DNA of 8,967 nucleotides. It comes from JAFGQE01 sp046484775. Lineage in GTDB: Bacteria > Bacillota > Clostridia > DUPQ01. Each line of letters begins with the position of its first letter. The first letter of the stretch is position 1. The translations under genes were made by a program, and so were the position numbers. The stretch covers positions 1-8,967 of the forward strand of contig JAWOIG010000039.1 of assembly GCA_046484775.1 (NCBI GenBank). The letters are read 5' to 3'. The notes below the pieces were generated by a model. It made no database searches. It saw only the letters and a list, made by a program, of their open reading frames with translations, and had not been told where the DNA came from. Shown here piece after piece: positions 1-6,189 of this stretch.

Positions 1-63
1 GTGGGACGGCCTCCGTCAAAGGCGGATTCAAGGAGAAAACAGGCGACCCTGTTCGACTTGTAG
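1..63 (+). CDS. Possible 3' end of an upstream gene, product uncertain (partial)
   Basis: Frame 1 is open from the window edge to a TAG at 61-63, giving about 20 residues that end RRKQATLFDL. The last residues fit the QxxLF(x) beta-clamp-binding motif found at the C-termini of many bacterial DNA polymerases (including Y-family), MutS and related repair proteins, so the tail could belong to such a protein. A competing reading in frame 3 runs to a TGA at 90-92 and has similar codon use, so the frame is not settled. No ribosome site or start is inside the window. This is a weak call from a very short stretch. Confidence 0.25.
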   Translation: MGRPPSKADSRRKQATLFDL

Positions 64-155
64 AATTGTCAGACGGTCTGGAAACATCTTGAATTGAAGA
101 TATCAAAATGCAACGAAAAGACCGGTTTGTTAAAAAGCCGGGCTTTCCGGGTATT

Positions 156-164
156 TGTTATAAT
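156..164 (+). promoter_or_regulatory. Extended -10 promoter of the aldo/keto reductase gene
   Basis: TGTTATAAT is a perfect extended -10 (TG-N-TATAAT). The expected -35 position, about 136-141, has no good match, as is usual for extended -10 promoters. The predicted start near 171 gives a leader of roughly 38 bases before the TTG at 209. Confidence 0.5.
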
Positions 165-208
165 GTGGGTTAAACTGCAGACAATATAATTGAAGGAAGG
201 TAATCCGA

Positions 209-1357
209 TTGAAGTACAGAAAATTCAATGGACTGGATGTCGAAGCGTCGGTTCTGGGATTCGGGGCGATGCGCCTGCCGGTCAGGGATGGTGATTATTC
301 AGCAATAAATGAACCAAAAGCAATGAAAATGCTAAGACATGCCATAGACAGCGGTGTGAATTACATCGACACCGCATATCCCTATCACAACGGAAACAGC
401 GAGAGATTCCTGGCAAAGGTTCTTAAGGATGGATACAGGGAAAAAGTATACCTTGCGACAAAGCTGCCGGTTGGAAGGCTGAAGGAAAAGGAGGACATGA
501 CCAGGATTTTCAATGAACAGATGGAAAAACTGGAGGTGGACTACCTGGACTTCTATCTGCTTCATGCAGTTAACAGGAACAGCTGGGAGACATGTGTAAA
601 ACTGGGGGTGACGGAGTTCATCGATGAATTGAAGGCAGCGGGGAAAATAAAATATGCCGGATTCTCATTTCATGATTCGCCTGAAATATTCAGAAAAGTA
701 GCGGATGCATATGAATGGGACATGTGCCAGCTGCAATTCAATTATGTGGACACCCACACCCAGGCGGGAATCGAAAGCTTCAGATACGCCGCTGATAAAA
801 AAATGAACATCGTGGTCATGGAACCGCTGCGGGGCGGATCCCTGGCGTCAAATCTGCCTCCCGAGCTGGAGGAACATTTCAGAAATGCAGAAATCGACAG
901 GAGTCCGGTGGAGTGGGCGTTTCGATGGCTTTATAATTTCCCGGAGGTAAAGGTAATATTAAGCGGAATGAACACAATGGAGCAGCTTAAGGAAAATCTG
1001 CGTATATTTGATTCGGCGGTTGCAGACAGCATGACGGAAGCGGAACAACGGACAATGGAAAGGGCGATGGAAATCATGAATGAGAAAACCGCCGTTCCGT
1101 GCACCGACTGCAAATACTGCATGCCATGCCCCCACGGAGTAAATATTCCTGCAATGTTCGGTTTATACAACAGATATACAAGATTTTCGAACAAAGATGA
1201 AATAAAGGCTCAATATAATGAATGGCGCGCAAGGACCGAAAAAAAATCCACGGCGGATCTTTGCGTCAACTGCGGGGAATGTCTGGAGAAATGTCCCCAG
1301 TCGATACAGATTCCGGACAAACTTGCCGAGATGGACAGTTTGCTGGCATCCAAGTAA
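209..1357 (+). CDS. Aldo/keto reductase with C-terminal 2[4Fe-4S] ferredoxin domain
   Basis: This is a 382-residue cytosolic oxidoreductase of the aldo/keto reductase superfamily, in the ferredoxin-fused class common in strict anaerobes. The barrel spans about residues 1-275. The classical tetrad is visible: Asp54 and Tyr59 in IDTAYPYHNG, Lys85 in LATKLP and His119 in LLHAV. The C-terminal part holds two cysteine clusters. One is C298-x2-C301-x2-C304-x2-C307-P and the other is C352-x2-C355-x2-C358-x3-C362-P, the pattern that binds two [4Fe-4S] centres. The protein could therefore pass electrons between an iron-sulfur carrier and a carbonyl substrate; the substrate cannot be read from sequence. 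The start is TTG at 209, with GGAAGG at 195-200 and an 8-base spacer, and the N-terminus MKYRKFNGLD is typical of the family. The gene appears to be monocistronic and converges on the ABC operon. Confidence 0.95.
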   Translation: MKYRKFNGLDVEASVLGFGAMRLPVRDGDYSAINEPKAMKMLRHAIDSGVNYIDTAYPYHNGNSERFLAKVLKDGYREKVYLATKLPVGRLKEKEDMTRIFNEQMEKLEVDYLDFYLLHAVNRNSWETCVKLGVTEFIDELKAAGKIKYAGFSFHDSPEIFRKVADAYEWDMCQLQFNYVDTHTQAGIESFRYAADKKMNIVVMEPLRGGSLASNLPPELEEHFRNAEIDRSPVEWAFRWLYNFPEVKVILSGMNTMEQLKENLRIFDSAVADSMTEAEQRTMERAMEIMNEKTAVPCTDCKYCMPCPHGVNIPAMFGLYNRYTRFSNKDEIKAQYNEWRARTEKKSTADLCVNCGECLEKCPQSIQIPDKLAEMDSLLASK

Positions 1358-1382
1358 AATATGAAATTTATCATAACGGATA

Positions 1383-1431
1383 TAAGAAGGCCGCATGGCA
1401 TGCATGCGACCCTCTTTATGGTGTTATTTTT
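1383..1431. terminator. Possible bidirectional terminator between convergent genes
   Basis: The 75-base gap between the two stop codons holds CGCATG (1392-1397) and CATGCG (1403-1408) with a 5-base loop. The arms can be extended imperfectly by AAGAAGG on the left and CCCTCTT on the right. A short T run (TTATTTTT, 1424-1431) lies on the plus-strand side and a weaker pyrimidine stretch on the other side. The extended stem has bulges, so this is a moderate-to-weak call. Confidence 0.35.
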
Positions 1432-1432
1432 G

Positions 1433-3250
1433 TCAGTCGTTCAGGATTTCCACTTCGTGTTCCTCCAGGAACTGACTGGTGTACAGGTTATAGTACCTGC
1501 CCTTCAGGGCAAGCAACTCCCTGTGGGTTCCGTGTTCGATTATCTTCCCCTTGTCGAGGACGAGGATTCTGTCGGACCGCTTTATCGTGCTTAGCCTGTG
1601 GGCGATTACAAAGCTTGTCCTTCCCTCGATTACTTTCGCGATGGCATCCTGGATGCTTTTTTCGGTATGAGTGTCCACCGATGAAGTCGCCTCGTCGAGT
1701 ATGAAGATTGAGGGATTGGCTATTATGGCCCTGGCGAAGCATATCAATTGCTTCTGTCCGGTCGAAAGGCCTCCGCCTCCCTGTGATACCTCATGTTCAT
1801 AGCCCTTCTCAAATCCCATTATGAAATCATGGGCCTTGACAAGTCTTGCGACTTCCTCAACTTCCTCAATTGTGGCGTCCAGCTTTCCGTACCTTATGTT
1901 TTCAAGTATGGTTCCGCTGAACAGATGCGGCGTCTGCAGCATATATCCAAGGTTTCCGTGTATGTGCATCAGGGGAATCTCCCGGTAGTCAATGCCGTCT
2001 ATGAGAATCGCGCCTTCGGTAGGCTCGTAAAATCTGCTGGCAAGGTTTACTATGGTAGTTTTTCCTGAGCCGGTTTCCCCGATGATGGCGATGCATTCTC
2101 CGGGCCTTACATCAAGGTTGAAGTCCTCAAGGACTTTCTCACCGTTGGCATACCGGAAGCTCACGTTCCTGAAGGTGATCCCGCCCTTGAGACGGGGTAC
2201 TTCATCCGAAGGCTTGACGATGCCGTATTTTGAAATGACCCCGGGAGAATCCTTGATCAGCGGCTCGGTTTCCAGCAATGTCATGATTCTTTCACCGGCC
2301 GCCTGCGCGGACTGCATCTCGGCCATTATATTGGCAAGGTCGTTGACAGGCATGAAGAACTGCACGGTATACGACATAAAGGCGGTGAGCGTTCCCAGCG
2401 TGATTGCCTGGCCGACTACCATCATGCCGCCCTGCCACAGCGACAGGGATGTCCCGAGCGTGCTGATAGCAGTTACTATCGGAAAGAAAAGCGCCGAATA
2501 AATGGCTACCTTGATTGCGCTTGACCTCAGCAAAGTGGCTTTTTCGTCAAACTCCTCCAGATTCTTTTTTTCCCTGACAAGAGTCTTGGTTGTAGTGGCG
2601 CCCTGGATGCCTTCGTTGAACGACGATATTATGATGGCATTGTTCTTTCTGGCCTCACGGCTTGCCTTGAGGATTTTCTTCTGAAAGTAAAGCGATACGA
2701 CCAGAAGGATGGGCACGACTCCCAGAACGATCAGCGCGATCTTTATATTCAGGGTGAGCATGATCACCGTTATCATTATCAGCAGGCTGAGCGCCCAGGT
2801 GATATCTACAAGCCCCCATGAGATTATTCCCGTGAGCCTTCTTGTGTCTGAAGTCAGCCTTGCCACCAGGTTGCCTATGGTATTCTGGTCATAGTAAGTA
2901 AAAGAAAGTTCCTGCAGCTTTCGAAAACCTTCGCTCCTGATGTCGTGGGTGATATTTACCATTAGCTTCTCAGCCAGGAAAATCAAGAGGAATATCGTAA
3001 ACGCCTTCACCAATGACAAGCCAAGGTATGCCAGGATGAAGTAAGCGATATATTCCGTGGTTTTCCCTGCCACGAATTTGTCGATTGCATACCTTGTCAA
3101 AAGCGGCATAACCGAATCCGTACCCGCCAGAATCATCATGTCAAAGATCAAGAACAGGGTTATTTTCCTGTAGCCGGCCATATATCTGAAGACTTTTTTC
3201 CACAGCTTGAGGTCAAAGCCTTTCTTGTATTCTTCAATATTATCATGCAT
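1433..3250 (-). CDS. ABC exporter subunit, ATPase with catalytic Walker B (heterodimer half 2)
   Basis: This is a 605-residue fused permease-ATPase, type I ABC exporter fold, in the cytoplasmic membrane. About residues 25-310 form the six-helix membrane domain. The nucleotide-binding domain follows from about 355: Walker A GETGSGKTT (391-399), Q-loop in LQTPHLF (Gln439), signature LSTGQ (495-499, degenerate from LSGGQ), Walker B IFILDE with the catalytic Glu (515-520), and H-loop His551 in VIAHRLST. With the upstream subunit this forms one competent and one degenerate ATP site, as in BmrCD or TM287/288. An ATG at 3250 is chosen because GGGAGG (3259-3264) lies 8 bases upstream; a GTG at 3259 would touch that site with no spacing. 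The start overlaps the stop of the upstream gene by 8 bases (ATGCATGA), which suggests translational coupling. The transported substrate is unknown, though multidrug export is likely from the family. Confidence 0.95.
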   Translation of the reverse strand: MHDNIEEYKKGFDLKLWKKVFRYMAGYRKITLFLIFDMMILAGTDSVMPLLTRYAIDKFVAGKTTEYIAYFILAYLGLSLVKAFTIFLLIFLAEKLMVNITHDIRSEGFRKLQELSFTYYDQNTIGNLVARLTSDTRRLTGIISWGLVDITWALSLLIMITVIMLTLNIKIALIVLGVVPILLVVSLYFQKKILKASREARKNNAIIISSFNEGIQGATTTKTLVREKKNLEEFDEKATLLRSSAIKVAIYSALFFPIVTAISTLGTSLSLWQGGMMVVGQAITLGTLTAFMSYTVQFFMPVNDLANIMAEMQSAQAAGERIMTLLETEPLIKDSPGVISKYGIVKPSDEVPRLKGGITFRNVSFRYANGEKVLEDFNLDVRPGECIAIIGETGSGKTTIVNLASRFYEPTEGAILIDGIDYREIPLMHIHGNLGYMLQTPHLFSGTILENIRYGKLDATIEEVEEVARLVKAHDFIMGFEKGYEHEVSQGGGGLSTGQKQLICFARAIIANPSIFILDEATSSVDTHTEKSIQDAIAKVIEGRTSFVIAHRLSTIKRSDRILVLDKGKIIEHGTHRELLALKGRYYNLYTSQFLEEHEVEILND

Positions 3251-5069
3251 TGCCGCCACCTCCCTGTCCGGCTGTTGTAATCAGATCCTCCTCAAGCGAG
3301 TTCTGAATGTCGAAGACCTCCTTGTACAAGCCACCCTCCTCCAGAAGACTGTCATGGGTTCCTGACTGCGTAATTTCCCCGTCTTCCATTACCAGGATCA
3401 TGTCGGCCTGCATAAGCGTACTGATCCTATGCGATATTATGAATGTCGTCGCGTTGTTGCAGAAGACCTTCAGCTGTTCCCTTATATGGGAATCCGTCTC
3501 TACGTCCACAGCGCTGAGAGAATCATCGAATACCATGATCGGATGATTTTCCAGCAGCATCCTTGCAATCGCCACCCGCTGTTTCTGTCCTCCCGACAAG
3601 GTGACGCCTTTTTCACCGACCAATGTGTCAAAGCCTTTTTCAAACCCGCTGATGACATCGTATACCGATGCGATTCTGGTAACCCTTTCGATTTCATCCA
3701 TAAGGCATACATCCCGGGCTATCGCAATGTTCTCGCGTATGGTCCTTGAAAAGAGGAAGGGCTCCTGCAATACGATGCCTATGTTTCTCCTGAGCCACTT
3801 CTTGTTTATTTCGCGAAGCTCAACGCCGTCTACCGTTATCGAGCCCCCGTTGTAGTCAAAAAGCCTGACAAGAAGATTCACCAAAGTGGACTTGCCCGAC
3901 CCGGTGCCTCCCAGGATTGCGACCGTCTGGCCGGGTCTGACCTCGAAGGATATGTCCCTGAGCACGGGATGATCCTTTTCATATTCATAGGAGACATTTT
4001 CAAATCTTATGGCTCCCTTGATTTCCGGCGTCAGGCCCGAGTCCTCGTTTTTATCCTCGTTCAGCTCATCAAGAATTTCCTTGATTCTCTGGAGTGAAAC
4101 GCTCGCCCTTCCCATGTCCGCAAGAACCCTGCCGAGGTGTCTGAGAGGCCATATCAGGTTAGATGTGTAATTCATGAAGGCATATAAGGTTCCGACGGAG
4201 ATCAAGCCTCCGGCCGCCCATGAGGTTCCAAGTATCAGTACGACCCCTATCTGAGCGCCGCACATAAGGTCGGATGCGGACCAGTACCACGCCATAAGCC
4301 GGGAGATGATGAAATCCTTGTTCTTGAAATCATTGCTTGAGTCTATGAATTTCTTGATTTCATAATCCTGTCTGGCGAACGCCCTGACGATCCTCATGCT
4401 TGACAGGTTTTCCTGAAGTATGGTCGTCATCCTTCCCTCGGCTTCGTCCGTAACCTTGAATCTGGCCTTTATGAATCTGAAGAAGGCATATGCCGAACCT
4501 GCAAGAACCGGCGTTATCGCAAATGAGATGAGCGTCAGCTTCACATTGAGCGACAGCATGATGACGAGCGCCGACACTACGAGCGCCACGGCCCTGACAA
4601 CCTGAAAGAACTGGTCCGATAGAAACCTCCTTATGGTTTCAAGGTCGCTGGTGCATCTTTGGATCAGGTCGCCTGTTTCAACCTTGACATGGTAACTGTA
4701 TGTAAGGTGCTGAATATGGTCAAACAGCGTCGTGCGGATGTTCTTTGCCATCTTCTCCGATGACGCGGCGACATTTTTCCTGTAAAAATACGACAGTATT
4801 CCGTTTACCAGGGAAAGTGCGACAAGAATCAGGCCGCATAACCATAGATTCTGGACAAGATAAGATCGGCCGCCGATGTCCTCGAACCAGCCCATTACAA
4901 GCGGAGGAAGACTGGGTGCGGCCTCGCCTATGATCGAATCCATGGTTATCTTTATTACCAGGGGATTCATCATGGAGACGGCTATGCTTATGAAAATCAG
5001 CAGTATGGCGGTCGTGTATGCCGCCAGGGTGCCTTTCATGAACGAAATCAACAGTTTGAACTTTTTCAC
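3243..5069 (-). CDS. ABC exporter subunit, ATPase with degenerate Walker B (heterodimer half 1)
   Basis: This is a 608-residue fused permease-ATPase, the first structural gene of the operon. The N-terminal 320 residues form a six-helix exporter membrane domain. ATPase motifs are Walker A GGTGSGKST (387-395), Q-loop in LQEPF (434-438), canonical signature LSGGQ (491-495), Walker B IMVFDD (511-516) with Asp in place of the catalytic Glu, D-loop SAVD (519-522) and H-loop His547 in IISHRIST. It thus supplies a good signature to the partner's competent site and a weak Walker B to the other site, the usual asymmetry of heterodimeric exporters. A GTG at 5069 is chosen: AGGAGG at 5076-5081 leaves 6 bases to it, whereas the in-frame TTG at 5075 would abut the site. 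The C-terminus is a glycine-rich tail (GQGGGGNA). Expression probably depends on the leader and terminator just upstream. Confidence 0.95.
   Translation of the reverse strand: MKKFKLLISFMKGTLAAYTTAILLIFISIAVSMMNPLVIKITMDSIIGEAAPSLPPLVMGWFEDIGGRSYLVQNLWLCGLILVALSLVNGILSYFYRKNVAASSEKMAKNIRTTLFDHIQHLTYSYHVKVETGDLIQRCTSDLETIRRFLSDQFFQVVRAVALVVSALVIMLSLNVKLTLISFAITPVLAGSAYAFFRFIKARFKVTDEAEGRMTTILQENLSSMRIVRAFARQDYEIKKFIDSSNDFKNKDFIISRLMAWYWSASDLMCGAQIGVVLILGTSWAAGGLISVGTLYAFMNYTSNLIWPLRHLGRVLADMGRASVSLQRIKEILDELNEDKNEDSGLTPEIKGAIRFENVSYEYEKDHPVLRDISFEVRPGQTVAILGGTGSGKSTLVNLLVRLFDYNGGSITVDGVELREINKKWLRRNIGIVLQEPFLFSRTIRENIAIARDVCLMDEIERVTRIASVYDVISGFEKGFDTLVGEKGVTLSGGQKQRVAIARMLLENHPIMVFDDSLSAVDVETDSHIREQLKVFCNNATTFIISHRISTLMQADMILVMEDGEITQSGTHDSLLEEGGLYKEVFDIQNSLEEDLITTAGQGGGGNA
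3259..3264 (-). promoter_or_regulatory. Ribosome binding site deciding the start of ABC half 2
   Basis: GGGAGG on the minus strand lies 8 bases before the ATG at 3250 and inside the end of the upstream ABC gene. The longer GTG start at 3259 overlaps it by one base and is therefore unlikely. Confidence 0.75.
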
Positions 5070-5075
5070 TTGCAA

Positions 5076-5081
5076 CCTCCT
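5076..5081 (-). promoter_or_regulatory. Ribosome binding site deciding the start of ABC half 1
   Basis: AGGAGG on the minus strand is followed by TTGCAA and then GTG at 5069. The spacing of 6 bases fits GTG, while the TTG has zero spacing. The site lies downstream of the terminator hairpin, so it is transcribed only when termination is avoided. Confidence 0.75.
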
Positions 5082-5136
5082 CGGGAAGCGGTACTGTCTA
5101 GTTTAGTGCCCGGGGGTTTACCGAAAATCAGACAAA

Positions 5137-5167
5137 TAAAAACCACAGGCATTTTACAACCTGCGGT
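5137..5167 (-). terminator. Intrinsic terminator / attenuator in the ABC operon leader
   Basis: On the minus strand ACCGCAGG (5167-5160) pairs with CCTGTGGT (5149-5142) in an 8-bp stem with one G-U pair and a 10-base loop, followed directly by UUUUAUUUG. It lies 21 bases after the stop of the leader ORF and about 67 bases before the first ABC gene, in the direction of transcription. A terminator between a promoter and its own operon is best explained as a regulated attenuator. Confidence 0.8.
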
Positions 5168-5205
5168 CCGATGATTTGACTCAAACAGCTATTTGCTGCA
5201 GACCG
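5164..5205 (-). promoter_or_regulatory. Candidate antiterminator pairing
   Basis: Minus-strand CGGTCTG (5205-5199), covering the Pro-Val-Cys codons near the end of the leader ORF, can pair over 7 bp (one G-U) with CGGACCG (5170-5164), which includes the outer four bases of the terminator's 5' arm. The two structures exclude each other. A second option is CTGTGG (5241-5236) with CCGCAG in the same arm, 6 bp. Found by eye, with no folding energy computed. Confidence 0.35.
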
Positions 5206-5266
5206 GAGGCTGAAATATTTCAGAAGCTGTGAAACCCACAGTGCTACTTCTCATTTTGATCATCAT
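5189..5266 (-). CDS. 25-residue leader peptide of the ABC operon
   Basis: This short ORF begins MMIKMRSSTV, ends FQPPVCSK and stops with TAG. GGAAGGAGG (5272-5280) lies 5 bases before the first ATG (5266) and 8 before the second (5263), so one of these two is used. It starts about 30 bases after the predicted transcription start and is followed by an intrinsic terminator, so it is placed exactly as an attenuation leader. It has no signal sequence or membrane segment. The PP-containing end (QPPVCSK) could be slow to translate. By analogy with bmrB-bmrCD in B. subtilis, stalling within the ORF under ribosome-targeting stress would let the ABC genes be transcribed. A product with its own cellular function is possible but less likely. 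I do not recognise the sequence. Confidence 0.7.
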   Translation of the reverse strand: MMIKMRSSTVGFTASEIFQPPVCSK

Positions 5267-5301
5267 TTCGTCCTCCTTCCTTAATTTTTAATCCGTTGCC
5301 A

Positions 5302-5330
5302 ATTATATAGAAAACAAGACAGGGTGTCAA
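5302..5330 (-). promoter_or_regulatory. Consensus sigma-A promoter of the leader-ABC operon
   Basis: Minus-strand TTGACA (5330-5325) and TATAAT (5307-5302) are separated by exactly 17 bases, so both hexamers and the spacing are perfect. The predicted start is near 5295. It lies only 36 bases after the stop of the DUF1836 gene. Confidence 0.9.
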
Positions 5331-5342
5331 TCCACGGCACAT

Positions 5343-5359
5343 TACAGTTTTGTAACAAA
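5343..5359. repeat. Overlapping inverted repeats upstream of the ABC promoter
   Basis: TTTGT-A-ACAAA (5349-5359) is a perfect 11-base palindrome-like site. TTACA-GTTT-TGTAA (starting about 5342) overlaps it. It lies 12-18 bases upstream of the -35 box, where an activator or repressor could bind. It has no T run, so it is a poor terminator for the DUF1836 gene. The function is unknown. Confidence 0.3.
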
Positions 5360-5365
5360 CCTTTG

Positions 5366-6037
5366 TCAGGTCTTATTCCTTTGCTTTGGGGATTTGGGCT
5401 TGTCCCTTGGCTTTTCTGTCTCCGCCTGCAATTCATCCTCATCCTTTTTAAAGTAAAGATCAATTATTCTTTCGGCAAGATTCTTGCGTTTTTCGGCCTG
5501 TATGACCAGAGATATTATCAAAAGAATCAGAAAGGCACGGTCATTTCCGGCAATATTCCTTAGCTCGGTCTTTTTCAGGAGGGATTCAATCAATTCTGCC
5601 ATGCTTTCCTCAAACACAGGAAGCTGCTCGCTTTCCATTTCGGTGAACATGCCATATAATTCGCCGGCCTTCTTTTCACGGCCCCCGCTTTCTGGGCTCT
5701 CCACAAAATCAATGACGGGCGCCATAAGCCTGGCCATGTCGCTGACAGAAAGAATCTGCTTCAGATGATATATGATCGTCAGGAGCATTATGTGCTCCTT
5801 TTCATATTTTTTATTTTCGGGAGGGAAAACCAGGTGGGCTTTTGTATAGTTGTTGATCATGGTCTTGGTAAGAATGCTGTCCGCTTCATTACGTTTGAGG
5901 GCGCCAAGCTTTCGGTTCATGAACGTTGTAACCTGGTCCATGTATAGAGCAATGTCGGGTATGTCTCCCGACGAAATACCCCGGTGCGAAGTAATTTTAT
6001 TCATCAATGCGTTCAATCCGGTCATAAAGTCATTCAT
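5366..6037 (-). CDS. DUF1836 domain protein, probable DNA-binding regulator
   Basis: This 223-residue cytosolic protein carries the DUF1836 signature. IPDIALYMDQVTTFMNRKL is at 26-44, and LTKTMINNYTKAHLV, a helix-turn-helix-like stretch, begins at 56 and continues through KKYEKEHI to ILSVSDM near 101. A helical, acidic second half (about 125-200) has a hydrophobic helix LILLIISLVIQ at 170-180, perhaps for ligand binding or dimerisation. The tail from about 205 is charged and Lys/Pro-rich. ATG at 6037 is chosen over an open frame reaching back to 6121 because AAAGGAGG (6046-6053) sits 8 bases before it and the promoter lies inside the longer frame. The family is generally treated as transcriptional regulators. 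It is directly upstream of, and in the same direction as, the ABC operon, so regulation of that operon or of its own promoter is a reasonable guess, not shown. Confidence 0.85.
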   Translation of the reverse strand: MNDFMTGLNALMNKITSHRGISSGDIPDIALYMDQVTTFMNRKLGALKRNEADSILTKTMINNYTKAHLVFPPENKKYEKEHIMLLTIIYHLKQILSVSDMARLMAPVIDFVESPESGGREKKAGELYGMFTEMESEQLPVFEESMAELIESLLKKTELRNIAGNDRAFLILLIISLVIQAEKRKNLAERIIDLYFKKDEDELQAETEKPRDKPKSPKQRNKT

Positions 6038-6061
6038 GGAACAAACCTCCTTTATTTCTAT

Positions 6062-6090
6062 ATTATATATAAAAGGGACGATTGTCTCAA
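6062..6090 (-). promoter_or_regulatory. Sigma-A promoter of the DUF1836 gene
   Basis: Minus-strand TTGAGA (6090-6085) and TATAAT (6067-6062) have a 17-base spacer. The predicted start near 6055 leaves a leader of about 18 bases with the ribosome site almost at its 5' end. Confidence 0.75.
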
Positions 6091-6105
6091 TAGCGATAAC
6101 CATCA

Positions 6106-6134
6106 TTGACAACAACGGCATATATAATTATAAT
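6106..6134 (+). promoter_or_regulatory. Consensus sigma-A promoter of the SGNH hydrolase gene
   Basis: TTGACA (6106-6111) and TATAAT (6129-6134) with a 17-base spacer form an exact consensus promoter. The predicted start near 6141 gives a leader of about 49 bases. Its -35 box is only 15 bases from that of the divergent DUF1836 promoter. Confidence 0.85.
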
Positions 6135-6189
6135 AACAATATAACGCAATGTAGTAATTAAAACTATGTAACGAAGCAAAGGGGTTAAG

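Noticed and set aside
133..150. Small hairpin (AAAGC-CGG-GCTTT) upstream of the aldo/keto reductase as a terminator
   Set aside because: The stem is only 5 bp, A/T-rich, and not followed by a T run; it overlaps the expected promoter region.
2052..2501. A 149-codon plus-strand frame, and other open frames opposite the two ABC genes
   Set aside because: They lie antisense to clearly conserved ATPase domains, have no ribosome sites and give no recognisable protein features; they are shadows.
5331..5365. Inverted repeat as a terminator for the DUF1836 gene
   Set aside because: There is no T run after the stem on the minus strand and the stem is weak; a DNA-binding site is a better guess.
6038..6121. 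Longer N-terminus of the DUF1836 protein
   Set aside because: The -10 and -35 boxes and the strong ribosome site lie inside this extension, and the ATG at 6037 has ideal spacing.
6157..6175. Partial resemblance of the SGNH gene's 5' leader to the repeat at 5341-5359 (shared TGTAAC and flanking A/T)
   Set aside because: About 14 of 19 positions match by eye in A/T-rich DNA and the palindrome is not preserved, so chance is likely.
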